64,000 nt of DNA from Bromus sterilis (taxonomy: Eukaryota; Streptophyta; Magnoliopsida; Poales; Poaceae), in NCBI GenBank assembly GCA_950022295.1, contig OX465600.1:22481282-22545281 (forward strand), in the 5' to 3' direction. Positions 46,901-60,800 of this stretch are shown here, one piece after another. A program made the translations under genes and the position numbers. The notes beneath the pieces are model-generated. The model was not told the origin of the DNA, did not search any database, and was given only the letters and a program-made list of their open reading frames with translations. How positions within the stretch are numbered: position 1 is the first letter of the stretch; each line of letters opens with the position of its first letter.

Positions 46901-47886
46901 CGAGAGGCGCGAAGGGGCTGGGTCGAACGGGGAGCTCACCCTGGTGCTAATGGAGCCGACGGGTTGGACGAAGGGTGGCCGGACGGGGTGGAATCGCTCG
47001 CCGGCGTCCACTGTGCCCGGCGGCAAGACCTTGAAACTGGCGTCGTCTTCGGGGCCGTTCGGGCTCGATTGAGAGCGGGGATCGATGAAGGCGACAGCGG
47101 CGGGTCTTCTGGACACGGTGGCTCGCCGCGAGGGGCACGGTTGCCACGCGAGTGCGGCGGCGCGGCGAGACCGAGCGCTCGGATGCGGTGAGAAACTGGC
47201 GAGAGAGAGAGCTAGAGGGAGCAGGGAGAGGGGGAGAAGTGTTGCGGGGCTCTGGGCGTCTCCGTGGCACGCTTAGGAGGAGGGGAGGCTCTGGAAGCGC
47301 CTCGGTGGCCACGGCGGCGTCGCCGGCTCCCTCCCAGCTCGCCACCGAGCTGGTTGAGGAAGACGACAAGGGGGCTGGGTGGTGGGCTGGGCCAGCTGGG
47401 CCGTGGGGGCTTAAGTTGGGCCAGATGCCCAGTAAACGCCTTTTGTTTTTCTTTCATTTTTCTTTTCTGTTAAATTGTTTTGCCCTAGTAATTAAATACC
47501 TAGGCAATTTATAAAATGACCAAAACTTTTATGTGGACTTGTAATATATATAACTAGCCACTCACAAGTTTTGGAGATTTTTGAAAATCAAACAATTTGA
47601 ATTTAAATTCAAATTGGAGTATAATTTAATTTCCAAGCCCTATTTGGAATTTTTGGCAACTCTTGATGCATGCAGTGGGACCCACTTCACTTTTGATGTG
47701 ATCATGCATATTTATAAGGCTTTTCAAAATTACCAGAGGAAATTTTGGAACAAATTTTTGTCTGGCCAATTGAATTAAATTCTTTAGGGCTTTTCTTTTC
47801 TCCATTTTTGAATTTCTTTTTGAAATTTTTACACGATGCAAAGGCCTAAGCTTAACCTAGCACATACCTAACTTGGGGTTGTGACA
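43950..47886 (-). mobile_element. solo LTR, 3.9 kb
   Basis: The insertion starts TGTCGGGACC and ends GGTTGTGACA, a TGTC/GACA inverted pair, and is flanked by CAAAGA at 43944-43949 and 47887-47892. Removing it restores the host exon reading (RRGPK continuing into KKLRPD). No second LTR copy, primer site or gag-pol coding is seen inside, so a solo LTR (or an extremely long single LTR of a LARD-like element) fits best. The minus orientation (TGTCACAACC start) is assumed from resemblance to other Triticeae LTRs. The GC-rich interior at 46680-47400 has only composition-driven open frames. Confidence 0.75.
46493..46532. repeat. 24-bp perfect palindrome next to a G14 run
   Basis: 46493-46516 is CGTCAGCATGA GG TCATGCTGACG with both arms perfectly complementary, containing TGACG bZIP-type cores on both strands. 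A run of 14 Gs follows at about 46519-46532. Both lie within the solo LTR. Confidence 0.85.
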
Positions 47887-49226
47887 CAAAGAAAAAGTTG
47901 CGCCCGGATGAAAGGTTCACGATCACCGGCATCAATAGAGATGGCCAACCGATTGAACCCAGCCGGGCCAAAGATGCATTTTCTGCTCAGTGCGGGGTTC
48001 TTGTTAGGGACATGATCCCGATCAGCATCCAGCAATGGAATAAGCCGAAGGCCGGAGACCCTGAAGTGTCTTTTGTCACCGATAGACAGAAAGATGATCT
48101 TTGGACTGCGCTGAAGGCAAATTTCACCCTACCGGAAGAGGAGCGTCCGGAAAAACCAGTTACAGAGCAAAAGATCAAGAATCATGCTCTTAAGAAGATG
48201 GCAGAGCTATTCAGGAGGTGGAAGAATGAGTTAAAAACAACGTTTGTCGACAAAGAGAAGACTCCAACATTCACCGGCCGATTTGAGAAGATAAGAGAAC
48301 AGTGGCCCGCATTTGTGGCCCACAAGACATCGGAGAAGAGTAAGAAGATGTCAGCGATAAACAAACTAAATGCTGCAAAGAAGAAGCATCACCATTGCAC
48401 GGGGTCAGGTGGCTACCACAAAGCCCGAAGGTTGAAAAGGACCTTCTTGACAAAGGGATCGTACCAAGGACATTGAACTTGCCAGAGCGTTCAAGGAATT
48501 GGTTCTTCGGGGTTGGGGGAACCTTGCACCCTGAAACAGGGAAGTGCTTTTGGACGAACGAACAACTGAGAGTACCGATCACCAATCTTGAGGAGTTAAT
48601 CGCCCAAACGGAGGAAGGGACGTTCGTTCCCGATAGAGAGAACGACGAGCTCACAATGGCCCTCGGGAATCCTGAGCACCCAGGACGAACACGAGGCACG
48701 GCTGGCTCCCTTCCGTGGAAGCATGGGTTTCCCGACGCAGGCGGTTACAAAAGCAGGGGGAGGAAGAGGAAACAGGAGCAAAGCGAAATACAGAACCTGC
48801 ATGCAAGAGTACAAGCGCTAGAGGAGAGGCATCGAGCTGACGAAGCTACCCTAGAAGCTACCCTGCCATCTCAGCGGAGAAGCAGCGTGGCTTCCACCGA
48901 GGTCATTGCGTAACCTGATTTGACGGCTTCCAGGTACCCCGTGGATGAAATCACAGAGTCTCAAGAATGCCACCTTAAGAAGCAATTGATGCAATTCAAA
49001 CCCACGGTGGCTATCGGCCATGTTGTACCTCCTCGACCCAACGGAACTTTTCACTGTCTTCCGATTCCACAAGGCTATGTTGTTGTGATGGTCGATGAAA
49101 TAATGGAGGGATATGAGGAGATCGAGCTTGACTACCCTACCGGCGAAGGGGAAAATCTCCTGCAGAATGCTCTGAGGACTTCATGTCTATGGCCGAAGGA
49201 ATTCATCAACCTTCCGAACTGGACGG

Positions 49227-49450
49227 CACCTACTCCTCCTCCTCCTCCTCCGGCGAGTAAGGGCCCGCCTCCTCCTCCGACGAGTAAGGGCCTGCCTCCT
49301 CCTCCAACGAGTAAGGGCTCGCCTCCTCCTCCACCTTCTCCTCCGCCTCCTTCTCCGCCTGCGTCGGCGCGTCCGAGCAGCCCGTCTCCTCCTCCGCCTC
49401 CTTCTCCGCCTGCGTCGGCGCGTCCGAGCAGCCCGTCTCCTCCTCCGCCT
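49227..49450 (+). repeat. proline-rich coding repeat
   Basis: Inside the Ulp1-like gene, three copies of a PPPPP(A/T)SKG unit are followed by two copies of a 69-bp unit (SPPASARPSSPSPPPPP). It is likely to be a flexible linker and prone to length change. Confidence 0.85.
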
Positions 49451-51299
49451 CGTCAGCAAAAGCAGAAGAGAGCAGCCGTCGCTCCGGCGTCTAGCAGTAC
49501 AACCAGTGGTGGGAGGCGATTCCAATACGGTCCATCATCTCTCAAGCCTCTTGAGCCGTTACCATACGAGAGGAGCGATGAGAAAAGCGCGAAGATCTCT
49601 AAAGGCGAAGTGGATGCCTTTTTTAAAAAGAAAAATCCACCTCCGAAGGAGAAGATAGATGAGGTGAAATTGAAGCGCACTTTGGATGCCCTGAAGGGAA
49701 CAGCACCGGCTCCGCTGGATGACAACCATGTCCGCGCTCTTAAAAAGAAAGTGCAAGAAACGCGCCGGTTCGGAAGCACTACAACTGACCAAAGGAGAGA
49801 ACAACAAATTGCAAGAGGGGAAAAAATTCCCCAGCTCGGCGAACAGGCGAAACAATTGTGCCCCCCGTTGCAGGTGTCTAGTGATATCGTCGTCGCAAAT
49901 CTGCCGGCCGGGATGGTGCCCGGTACCAATCCTGGTGATTACCTGCCAGACGATATACAATTTGATCGACTCGAGGTGGACGAACTCAAATTCCGGCACG
50001 GGTATCCTCTCGTTAGACCTGATCAACAGCTACCAACGATGATGCGAAGATTCCATGAGTGGTACATGGACACCTGCAAGAACTCTGGGTTGGATAATGT
50101 GTTGCTTATGGTTAAAGACAAGCACGACCTCCTTGGAATTGACATGTTGTGTGTTCCATTTGAGGAGTTATTCCAGCTTTACAATGCAATGGCCATCGAT
50201 AAAGTAATCGTCACTTTCTACTGTCTGTAAGTACTACTTCTTTAATTAACTCTCTATATATAGCTCAGCTCTTTCATTGCATGTACATATATATAATTCA
50301 CTATATCATGCAGATTGAAGATCGTCGAATGCAAGCAAAGAGAAATCTATAATATTGGGTTCATTAACCTAAATCTCTTTGATGAATGGGAGATGGAAAA
50401 TATCCCAAACAAGCCGAGGCCAACTTGCTACAATCGTTGCTTCAACATCAAAACAAACAAAAAATAATCTTTCCTTACAACTTCGAGTGAGTGTTATACT
50501 ATGCATATTCGGTTTTCCTTTATTTACTCGAGGTTATAGTAATGTAATTGATGAGTTATGCATGCGTGCGCAGCTTCCACTTTATTCTCCTAGAGATTAA
50601 GCTTGAGGAGGGACTAGTAACCGTGTTAGACTCAAGACGAAAAGATCCCGAGACGTATGCGATCATCACTGAAATGCTTAAGAAGTAAGTGCAATCGATC
50701 ATTATCGTAGCATTTCGGAAACTTTGTTCATTTCCTGATATTAGGTAATAATTATTTTCTATGTCTGCAGGGTTTGGATAACGTTCACCACAAAATCTCC
50801 GGGACTGCCGAAGGAGCTGAAATTTACACGCCCGAAAGTAAGTACTACTAGCTAGTTCCACACATCTCCCATTAATTTGATTCTAGCTAGTTTCATCAAT
50901 ACCATTTATATAATGCTTGATTATCAGTTTGATTGACCTCTATGTCTCGTAAAGTGGTTGTGGCAGCAAGAAGGGACTAATCTTTGTGGATGCTACGTAT
51001 GCGAGTACATCTACAACGCTACGATCTCTAAGCAGGGCGGCTACTCTAAAAAAGATTTTGATGTGCGTAAGCAATAATATTCACAATTTTATTTTATTAC
51101 CATCATTTGTGTTGAGTTTCATTCATATATATGTATTGACCCCCTTCTTCGAATTAGCTTTGGGAGCTGCAAGAAGAACTCCTACCACAAGATCGCATAA
51201 TAGCAATTCAAGAGGAATTGGCGGGATTCTTTCTTGAACACGTCATCAGGAAAGAGGGAGAATACCATATGGAACTTGATTTCAGATGTTAGGGTATTG

Positions 51300-51640
51300 T
51301 AAGAGATCTTATATTGTATATATGTAGCCAGTAGCGTCGGATAGATATACGAAAACTTGTTGTTCGAACAATCTCACTTCTCTCCGTATATGTTCATGAC
51401 GATCTTCTGTACTTAATGGTTTAATTCCTTCATTTGCTTACTAGCTAGCATTACGAGTCCTCTCTATACGTATAGTACGTAGCGTCGACCAAGCACAGAG
51501 ATAAGAGAGGACACCTCTCTCTATTAGCTACAATATATGAAACCTCTAAATTAATTAACCCTACAAAACCCCCATCCCCCCCTCTCATAAGAAAACAAAA
51601 CCCCAGACACGAAACTGCTGATGCGTGGAGGCATTTTGGT
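51300..51640. other. 3' UTR and spacer of CACTA 3
   Basis: AT-rich sequence after the Ulp1-like stop codon, with no further gene, leading into the right subterminal motifs. Confidence 0.5.
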
Positions 51641-51842
51641 CCCGGTTGGTGCTACCAACCGTGACAAAAGGCCCTCTTGCCTGGGCAAGCCGCAGAGGCC
51701 ACGTGGATCCCCATCTGTCCCGGTTCGTAAGCGAACCGGGACTAAAGGTTTTGGGCATTAGTAACGACCCTTTAGTCCCGGTTCCAGAACCGGAACAGAA
51801 GGCCCTCTGGAACCGGGACAAATGGGCCTTTTTCTACTAGTG
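51641..51842. repeat. CACTA 3 right subterminal and terminal repeats
   Basis: GTCCCGGTT motifs in both orientations, ending at TTTTTCTACTAGTG. About 97% identical by eye over the last ~130 bp to the right end of the small CACTA at 32470-32598. Confidence 0.9.
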
Positions 51843-54800
51843 GGGGGTGAATGACCGTCGGAGGGCCGGAATCATTGGAAAATCTGCATCTGGAGCTAGG
51901 TTATGTTTATAAGTGTGATTTAATGTTTGTAGATGGCATATGTAGGTCATGTGTCTGACGTTGTTCACGGACTTGGGCTAACACTTAGTAAAATCGTCGA
52001 CCCGTATGTGGAAACTCCTATTACGGGTCTACCGGTGTGAATAATGTGGTGAAATGTGTTCAACCTTAGTTTTCCATGTACATATCTGCTAAACAAACAT
52101 AGATAGATAAAAAAGTCCATTGGTCCATCCTCGTACGGAGAAAGCTATAAGGGTAGATCTGCGGGGCCCCCCCGATCTAGGGTTTCGGGGGTGAATGACC
52201 GTCGGAGGGCCGGAATCATTGGAAAACCTGCATGTGGAGCTAGGTTATGTTTATAAGTGTGATTTAATGTTTGTAGATGGCATATGTAGGTCATGTGTCT
52301 GACGTTGTTCACGGACATGGGCTAACACTTAGTAAAATCGTCGATCCGTATGTGGAAACTCTCGGTACGTGTCTACCGGTGTGAATAATGTGGTGAAATG
52401 TGTTCAACCTTGGTTTTCCATGTACATATGTGCTAAACAAACATATAAAGATAAAAAAGTCCATTGGTCCATCCTCGTACGGAGAAAGCTATAAGGGTAG
52501 ATCTGCGGGGCCCCCGATCTAGAGTTTCGGGGGTGAATGACCGTCGGAGGGCCGGAATCATTGGAAAACCTGCATGTGGAGCTAGGTTATGTTTATAAGT
52601 GTGATTTAATGTTTGTAGATGGCATATGTAGGTCATGTGTCTGACATTGTTCACGGACTTGGGCTAACACTTAGTAAAATCGTCGATCCGTATGTGGAAA
52701 CTCCCGGTACGGGTCTACCGGTGTGAATAATTTGGTGAAATGTGTTCAACCTTTGTTTTCCATGTACATATGTGCTAAACAAACATAGATAGATAAAAAA
52801 AAGTCCATTGGTCCATCCTCGTACGGAGAAAGCTATAAGGGTAGATCTGCGGGCCGCCCCCCGATCTAGGGTTTCGGAGGTGAATGACCGTCGAAGGGCT
52901 GGAATCATTGGAAAACCTGCATGTGGAGCTAGGTTATGTTTATAAGTTTGATTTAATGTTTTTATATGGCATATGTAGGTCATGTGTCTGACGTTGTTCA
53001 CGGACATGGGCTAACACTTAGTAAAATCGTCGACCCGTATGTGGAAACTCCCGTTACGGGTCTACCGGTGTGAATAATGTGGTGAAATGTGTTCAACCTT
53101 GCTTTTCCATGTACATATGTGCTAAACAAACATAGATAGATAAAAAAATCCGTTGGTCCATCCTCGTACGGAGAAAGCTATAAGGGTAGTGTGCGGGCCC
53201 CCCAGATCTAGGGTTTCGGGGGTGAATGACCGTGGGAGGGCCGGAATCATTGGAAAACCTGCATGTGGATCTAGGTTATGTTTATAAGTGTGATTTAATG
53301 TTTGTAGATGGCATATGTAGGTCATGTGTCTGACGTTGTTAACGGACATGGGCTAACACTTAGTAAAATCGTCGATCCGTATGTGGAAACTCCCGGTACG
53401 GGTCTACCTTTGTGAATAATGTGGTGAAATGTGTTCAACCTTGGTTTTCCATGTACATATGTGCTAAACAAACATAGATAGATAAAAAAGTCCATTGGTC
53501 CATCCTCATACGGAGAAATCTATAAGGGTAGATCTGCGCCCCCCCCCCGATCTAGGGTTTCGGGGGTGAATGACCGTCGGAGGGCCGGAATCATTGGAAA
53601 ACCTGCATGTGGAGTTGGTTATGTTTATAAGTGTGATTTAATGTTTGTAGATGGCATATGTAGGTCATGTGTCTGACGTTGTTCACGGACATGGGCTAAC
53701 ACTTAGTAAAATCGTCGATCCGTATGTGGAAACTCTCGGTACGTGTCTACCGGTGTGAATAATGTGGTGAAATGTGTTCAACCTTGGTTTTCCATGTACA
53801 TATGTGCTAAACAAACATAGAAAGATAAAAAAGTCCATTGGTCCATCCTCGTACGGAGAAAGCTATAAGGGTAGATCTGCGGGGGCCCCGATCTAGGGTT
53901 TCGGGGGTGAATGACCGTCGGAGGGCCGGAATCATTGGAAAGCTGCATGTGGAGCTAGCTTATGTTCATAAGTGTGATTTAATGTTTGTAGATGGCATAT
54001 GTAGGTCATGTGTCTGACGTTGTTCACGGACATGGGCTAACACTTAGTAAAATCGTCGATCCGTATGTGGAAACTCTTGGTACGTGTCTACCGGTGTGAA
54101 TAATGTGGTGAAATGTGTTCAACCTTGGTTTTCCATGTACATATGTGCTAAAAAAACATAGATAGATAAAAAAGTCCATTGGTCCATCCTCGTACGGAGA
54201 AAGTTATAAGGGTAGATCTGCGCCCCCCCCCCCCCGATCCAGGGTTTCGGGGGTGAATGACCTTAGGAGGGCCGGAATCATTGGAAAACCTGCATGTGGA
54301 GCTAGGTTATGTTTATAAGTGTGATTTAATGTTTGTAGACGGCATATGTAGGTCATGTGTGTGACGTTGTTAACGGACATGGACTAACACTTAGTAAAAT
54401 CGTCGATCCGTATGTGGCAACTCCCGGTATGGGTCTACCGGTGTGAATAATGTGGTGAAATGTGTTCAACCTTGGTTTTCCATGTACATATGTGCTAAAC
54501 AAACATAGATAGATAAAAAAGTCCATTGGTCCATCCTCGTACGAAGAAAGCTATAAGGGTAGATCTGCGGGGCCCCCCGATCTAGGGTTTCGGAGGTGAA
54601 TGACCGTCGGAGGGCCGGAATCATTGGAAAACCTGCATGTGGAGCTAGGTTATGTTTATAAGTGTGACTTAATGTTTGTATATGGCATATGTAGGTCATG
54701 TGTCTGACGTTGTTCACGGACATGGGCTAACACTTAGTAAAATCGTCGACCCGTATGTGGAAACTCCCGGTACAGGTCTACCGGTGTGAATAATGTGGTG

Positions 54801-57800
54801 AAATGTGTTCAACCTTGGTTTCCATGTACATATGTGCTAAACAAACATAGATAGATAAAAAAGTCCATTGGTCCATCCTCGTACGGAGAAAGCTATAAGG
54901 GTAGATCTGCGGGCCCCCCCCGATCTAGGGTTTCGGTGGTGAATGACCATCGGAGGGCCGGAATCATTGGAAAACCTGCATGTGGAGCTAGATTATGTTT
55001 ATAAGTGTGATTTACTGTTTGTATATGGCATATGTAGGTCATGTGTCTGACGTTGTTCATGGACATGGGCTAACACTTACTAAAATCATCGACCCGTATG
55101 TGGAAACTCCCGGTACGGGTCTACCGTTGTGAATAATGTGGTGAAATGTGTTCAACCTTGGTTTTCCATGTACATATGTGCTAAACAAACATAGATAGAT
55201 AAAAAAGTCCATTGGTCCATCCTCGTACGGAGAAAGCTATAAGGCTAGATCTGCGGGCCCCCCCGATCTAGGGTTTCGGGGGTGAATGACCGTCGGAGGG
55301 CCGGAATCATTGGAAAACCTGCATGTGGAGTTAGGTTATGTTTATAAGTGTGATTTAATATTTGTAGATGGCATATGTAGGTCATGTGTCTGACGTTGTT
55401 CACGGACATGGGCTAACACTTAGTAAAATCGTCGATCCGTATGTGGAAACTCCCGTTACGGGTCTACCGTTGTGAATAATGTGGTGAAATGTGTTCAACC
55501 TTGGTGTTCCATGTACATATGTGCTAAACAAACATAGATAGATAAAAAAATTCAATTGGTCCATCCTCGTACGGAGAAATCTATAAGGGTAGATCTGCGG
55601 GCCCCCCCGATCTAGAGTTTCGCGGGTGAATGACCGTCGGAGGGCCGGAATCATTGGAAAACCTGCATGTGGAGCTAGGTTATGTTTATAAGTGTGATTT
55701 AATGTTTGTAGATGGCATATGTAGGTCATGTGTGTGACGTTGTTCACGGACATGGGCTAACACTTAGTAAAATCGTCGACCCGTATGTGGAAACTCTCGG
55801 TACGTGTCTACCGGTGTGAATAATGTGGTGAAATGTGTTCAACCTTGGTTTTCCATGTACATATGTGCTAAACAAACATAGATAGATAAAAAAGTCCATT
55901 GGTCCATCCTCGTACGGAGAAAGCTATAAGGGTAGATCTGCGGGGCCCCCGATCTAGGGTTTCGGGGGTGAATGACAATCGGAGGGCCGGAATCATTGGA
56001 AAACCTGCATGTGGAGCTAGGTTATGTTTATAAGTGTGATTTAATGTTTGTAGATGGCATATGTAGGTCATGTGTCTGACATTGTTCACGAACATGGGCT
56101 AACACTTAGTAAAATCGTCGATCCGTATGTGGAAACTCCCGGTACGGGTCTACCGGTGTGAATAATTTGGTGAAATTTGTTCAACCTTTGTTTTCCATGT
56201 ACATATGTGCTAAACAAACATAGATAGATAAAAAAAGTCCATTGGTCCATCCTCGTACGGAGAAAGCTATAAGGGTAGATCTGCGGGCCGCCCCCCGATC
56301 TAGGGTTTCGGAGGTGAATGACCGTCGAAGGGCTGGAATCATTGGAAAACCTGCATGTGGAGCTAGGTTATGTTTATAAGTTTGATTTAATGTTTTTATA
56401 TGGCATATGTAGGTCATGTGTCTGACGTTGTTCACGGACATGGGCTAACACTTAGTAAAATCGTCGACCCGTATGTGGAAACTCCCGGTACGGGTCTACC
56501 GGTGTGAATAATGTGGTGAAATGTGTTCAACCTTGCTTTTCCATGTACATATGTGATAAACAAACATAGATAGATAAAAAAATCCGTTGGTCCATCCTCG
56601 TACGGAGAAAGCTATAAGGGTAGTGTGCGGGCCCCCCAGATCTAGGGTTTCGGGTGTGAATGACCGTCGGAGGGCCGGAATCATTGGAAAACCTGCATGT
56701 GGATCTAGGTTATGTTTATAAGTGTGATTTAATGTTTGTAGATGGCATATGTAGGTCATGTGTCTGACGTTGTTAACGGACATGGGCTAACACTTAGTAA
56801 AATCGTCGATCCGTATGTGGAAACTCCCGGTACGGGTCTACCGTTGTGAATAATGTGGTGAAATGTGTTCAACCTTGGTTTTCCATGTACATATGTGCTG
56901 AACAAACATAGATAGATAAAAAAGTCCATTGGTCCATCCTCATACGGAGAAATCTATAAGGGTAGATCTGCGCCCCCCCCCCCCGATCTAGGGTTTCGGG
57001 GGTGAATGACCGTCGGAGGGCCGGAATCATTGGAAAACCTGCATGTGGAGCTAGGTTATGTTTATAAGTGTGATTTAATGTTTGTAGATGGCATATGTAG
57101 GTCATGTGTCTGACGTTGTTCACGGACATGGGCTAACACTTAGTAAAATCGTCGACCCGTATGTGGAAACTCTCGGTACGTGTCTACCGGTGTGAATAAT
57201 GTGGTGAAATGTGTTCAACCTTGGTTTTCCATGTACATATGTGCTAAAAAAACATAGAAAGATAAAAAAAGTCCATTGGTCCATCCTCGTACGGAGAAAG
57301 CTATAAGGGTAGATCTGCGGGGCCCCCGATCTAGGGTTTCGGGGGTGAATGACCGTAGGAGGGCCGGAATCATTGGAAAACCTGCATGTGGAGCTAGGTT
57401 ATGTTTATAAGTGTGATTTAATGTTTGTAGACGGCATATGTAGGTCATGTGTGTGACGTTGTTAACGGACATGGGCTAACACTTAGTAAAATCGTCGATC
57501 CGTATGTGGCAACTCCCGGTATGGGTCTACCGGTGTGAATAATGTGGTGAAATGTGTTCAACCTTGGTTTTCCATGTACATATGTGCTAAACAAACATAG
57601 ATAGATAAAAAAGTCCATTGGTCCATCCTCGTACGAAGAAAGCTATAAGGGTAGATCTGCGGGGCCCCCCGATCTAGGGTTTCGGAGGTGAATGACCGTC
57701 GGAGGGCCGGAATCATTGGAAAACCTGCATGTGGAGCTAGGTTATGTTTATAAGTGTGACTTAATGTTTGTATATGGCATATGTAGGTCATGTGTCTGAC

Positions 57801-60800
57801 GTTGTTAACGGACATGGTCTAACACTTAGTAAAATCGTCGATCCGTATGTGGAAACTCCCGGTACGGGTCTACCGTTGTGAATAATGTGGTGAAATGTGT
57901 TCAACCTTAGTTTTCCATGTACATATCTGCTAAACAAACATAGATAGATAAAAAAGTCCATTGGTCCATCCTCGTACGGAGAAAGCTATAAGGGTAGATC
58001 TGCGGGGCCCCCGATCTAGGGTTTCGGGGGTGAATGACCGTCGGAGGGCCGGAATCATTGGAAAGCTGCATGTGGAGCTAGGTTATGTTCATAAGTGTGA
58101 TTTAATGTTTGTAGATGGCATATGTAGGTCATGTGTCTGACGTTGTTCACGGACATGGGCTAACACTTAGTAAAATCGTCGATCCGTATGTGGAAACTCT
58201 TGGTACGTGTCTACCGGTGTGAATAATGTGGTGAAATGTGTTCAACCTTGGTTTTCCATGTACATATGTGCTAAAAAAACATAGATAGATAAAAAAGTCC
58301 ATTGGTCCATCCTCGTACGGAGAAAGTTATAAGGGTAGATCTGCGCCCCCCCCCCCCCCCGATCCAGGGTTTCGGGGGTGAATGACCTTAGGAGGGCCGG
58401 AATCATTGGAAAACCTGCATGTGGAGCTAGGTTATGTTTATAAGTGTGATTTAATGTTTGTAGACGGCATATGTAGGTCATGTGTGTGACGTTGTTAACG
58501 GACATGGGCTAACACTTAGTAAAATCGTCGTTCCGTATGTGGCAACTCCCGGTATGGGTCTACCGGTGTGAATAATGTGGTGAAATGTGTTCAACCTTGG
58601 TTTTCCATGTACATATGTGCTAAACAAACATAGATAGATAAAAAAGTCCATTGGTCCATCCTCGTACGAAGAAAGCTATAAGGGTAGATCTGCGGGGCCC
58701 CCCGATCTAGGGTTTCGGAGGTGAATGACCGTCGGAGGGCCGGAATCATTGGAAAACCTGCATGTGGAGCTAGGTTATGTTTATAAGTGTGACTTAATGT
58801 TTGTATATGGCATATGTAGGTCATGTGTCTGACGTTGTTCACGGACATGGGCTAACACTTAGTAAAATCGTCGACCCGTATGTGGAAACTCCCGGTACAG
58901 GTCTACCGGTGTGAATAATGTGGTGAAATGTGTTCAACCTTGGTTTCCATGTACATATGTGCTAAACAAACATAGATAGATAAAAAAGTCCATTGGTCCA
59001 TCCTCGTACGGAGAAAGCTATAAGGGTAGATCTGCGGGCCCCCCCCCGATCTAGGGTTTCGGTGGTGAATGACCATCGGAGGGCCGGAATCATTGGAAAA
59101 CCTGCATGTGGAGCTAGATTATGTTTATAAGTGTGATTTACTGTTTGTATATGGCATATGTAGGTCATGTGTCTGACGTTGTTCATGGACATGGGCTAAC
59201 ACTTACTAAAATCATCGACCCGTAGGTGGAAACTCCCGGTACGGGTCTACCGTTGTGAATAATGTGGTGAAATGTGTTCAACCTTGGTTTTCCATGTACA
59301 TATGTGCTAAACAAACATAGATAGATAAAAAAGTCCATTGGTCCATCCTCGTACGGAGAAAGCTATAAGGCTAGATCTGCGGGCCCCCCCGATCTAGGGT
59401 TTCGGGGGTGAATGACCGTCGGAGGGCCGGAATCATTGGAAAACCTGCATGTGGAGCTAGGTTATGTTTATAAGTGTGATTTAATGTTTGTAGACGGCAT
59501 ATGTAGGTCATGTGTGTGACGTTGTTAACGGACATGGGCTAACACTGAGTAAAATCGTCGATCCGTATGTGGCAACTCCCGGTATGGGTCTACCGGTGTG
59601 AATAATGTGGTGAAATGTGTTCAACCTTGGTTTTCCATGTACATATGTGCTAAACAAACATAGATAGATAAAAAAGTCCATTGGTCCATCCTCGTACGAA
59701 GAAAGCTATAAGGGTAGATCTGCGGGGCCCCCCGATCTAGGGTTTCGGAGGTGAATGACCGTCGGAGGGCCGGAATCATTGGAAAACCTGCATGTGGAGC
59801 TAGGTTATGTTTATAAGTGTGACTTAATGTTTGTATATGGCATATGTAGGTCATGTGTCTGACGTTGTTAACGGACATGGTCTAACACTTAGTAAAATCG
59901 TCGATCCGTATGTGGAAACTCCCGGTACGGGTCTACCGTTGTGAATAATGTGGTGAAATGTGTTCAACCTTGGTTTTCGATGTATATATGTGCTAAACAA
60001 ACATAGATAGATAAAAAGTCCATTGGTCCATCCTCATACGGAGAAATCTATAAGGGTAGATATGCGCCCCCCCCCCCCCGATCTAGGGTTTCGGGGGTGA
60101 ATGACCGTCGGAGGGCCGGAATCATTGGAAAACCTGCATGTGGAGCTAGGTTATGTTTATAAGTGTGATTTAATGTTTGTAGATGGCATATGTAGGTCAT
60201 GTGTCTGACGTTGTTCACGGACATGGGCTAACACTTAGTAAAATCGTCGATCCGTATGTGGAAACTCTCGGTACGTGTCTACCGGTGTGAATAATGTGGT
60301 GAAATGTGTTCAACCTTGGTTTTCCATGTACATATGTGCTAAACAAACATAGATAGATAAAAAAGTCCATTGGTCCATCCTCGTACGGAGAAAGCTATAA
60401 GGGTAGATCTGCGGGCCCCCCCGATCTAGGGTTTCGGGGGTGAATGACCGTCGGAGGGCCGGAATCATTGGAAAACCTGCATGTGGAGCTAGGTTATGTT
60501 TATAAGTGTGATTTAATGTTTGTAGATGGCATATGTAGGTCATGTGTCTGACGTTGTTCACGGACATGGGCTAACACTTAGTAAAATCGTCGACCCGTAT
60601 GTGGAAACTCCCGGTACGGGTCTACCGGTGTGAATAATGTGGTGAAATGTGTTCAACCTTGGTTTCCATGTACATATGTGCTAAACAAACATAGATAGAT
60701 AAAAAAGTCCATTGGTCCATCCTCGTACGGAGAAAGCTATAAGGGTAGATCTGCGGGCCCCCCCGATCTAGGGTTTCGGTGGTGAATGACCATCGGAGGG

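Larger units (their letters stand above)
43554..51292 (+). pseudogene. CACTA 3 gene ending in Ulp1-like (C48) cysteine protease domain
   Basis: Modelled exons: 43554-43799, 43898-43949 joined across the solo LTR to 47887-50226, 50314-50486, 50574-50684, 50771-50837, 50955-51062 and 51158-51292. The N-terminal half is acidic, then basic (KKKLRPDERF), and resembles proteins carried by other Triticeae CACTA elements; a proline-rich repeat follows (49227-49450). The C-terminus has the Ulp1/SENP order: His in FHFILL, Asp in VLDSRR, and Cys in NLCGCYVC (codon 50985-50987), with a weak match at the usual DCG position. Lesions: TAG at 43728-43730, the solo LTR insertion, a deletion/frameshift near 48430, TAA at 48911-48913, and a shift near 50400. 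If intact it would be a SUMO/Ub-like-protein protease or a catalytically inert relative. It is a pseudogene here. Confidence 0.8.
36396..51842 (+). mobile_element. CACTA transposon 3, 15.4 kb, nested in CACTA 2
   Basis: It begins CACTAGTAGAAAACAGGG and ends TTTTTCTACTAGTG, with a 13-bp terminal inverted repeat (CACTAGTAGAAAA) and target duplication GGG at 36393-36395 and 51843-51845. The unit sequence resumes exactly after it. Subterminal motifs are CCGGTTCG-type, unlike elements 1 and 2. The cargo on the plus strand is a small coiled-coil/TM gene, a TNP2 transposase, and a Ulp1-like protease gene. A 3.9-kb solo LTR lies inside. The transposase has many lesions, so the copy is dead. Confidence 0.96.

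Noticed and set aside
46690..47480. GC-rich open frames on both strands in the solo LTR
   Set aside because: No recognised domain or exon signals. High GC explains open frames in several phases.
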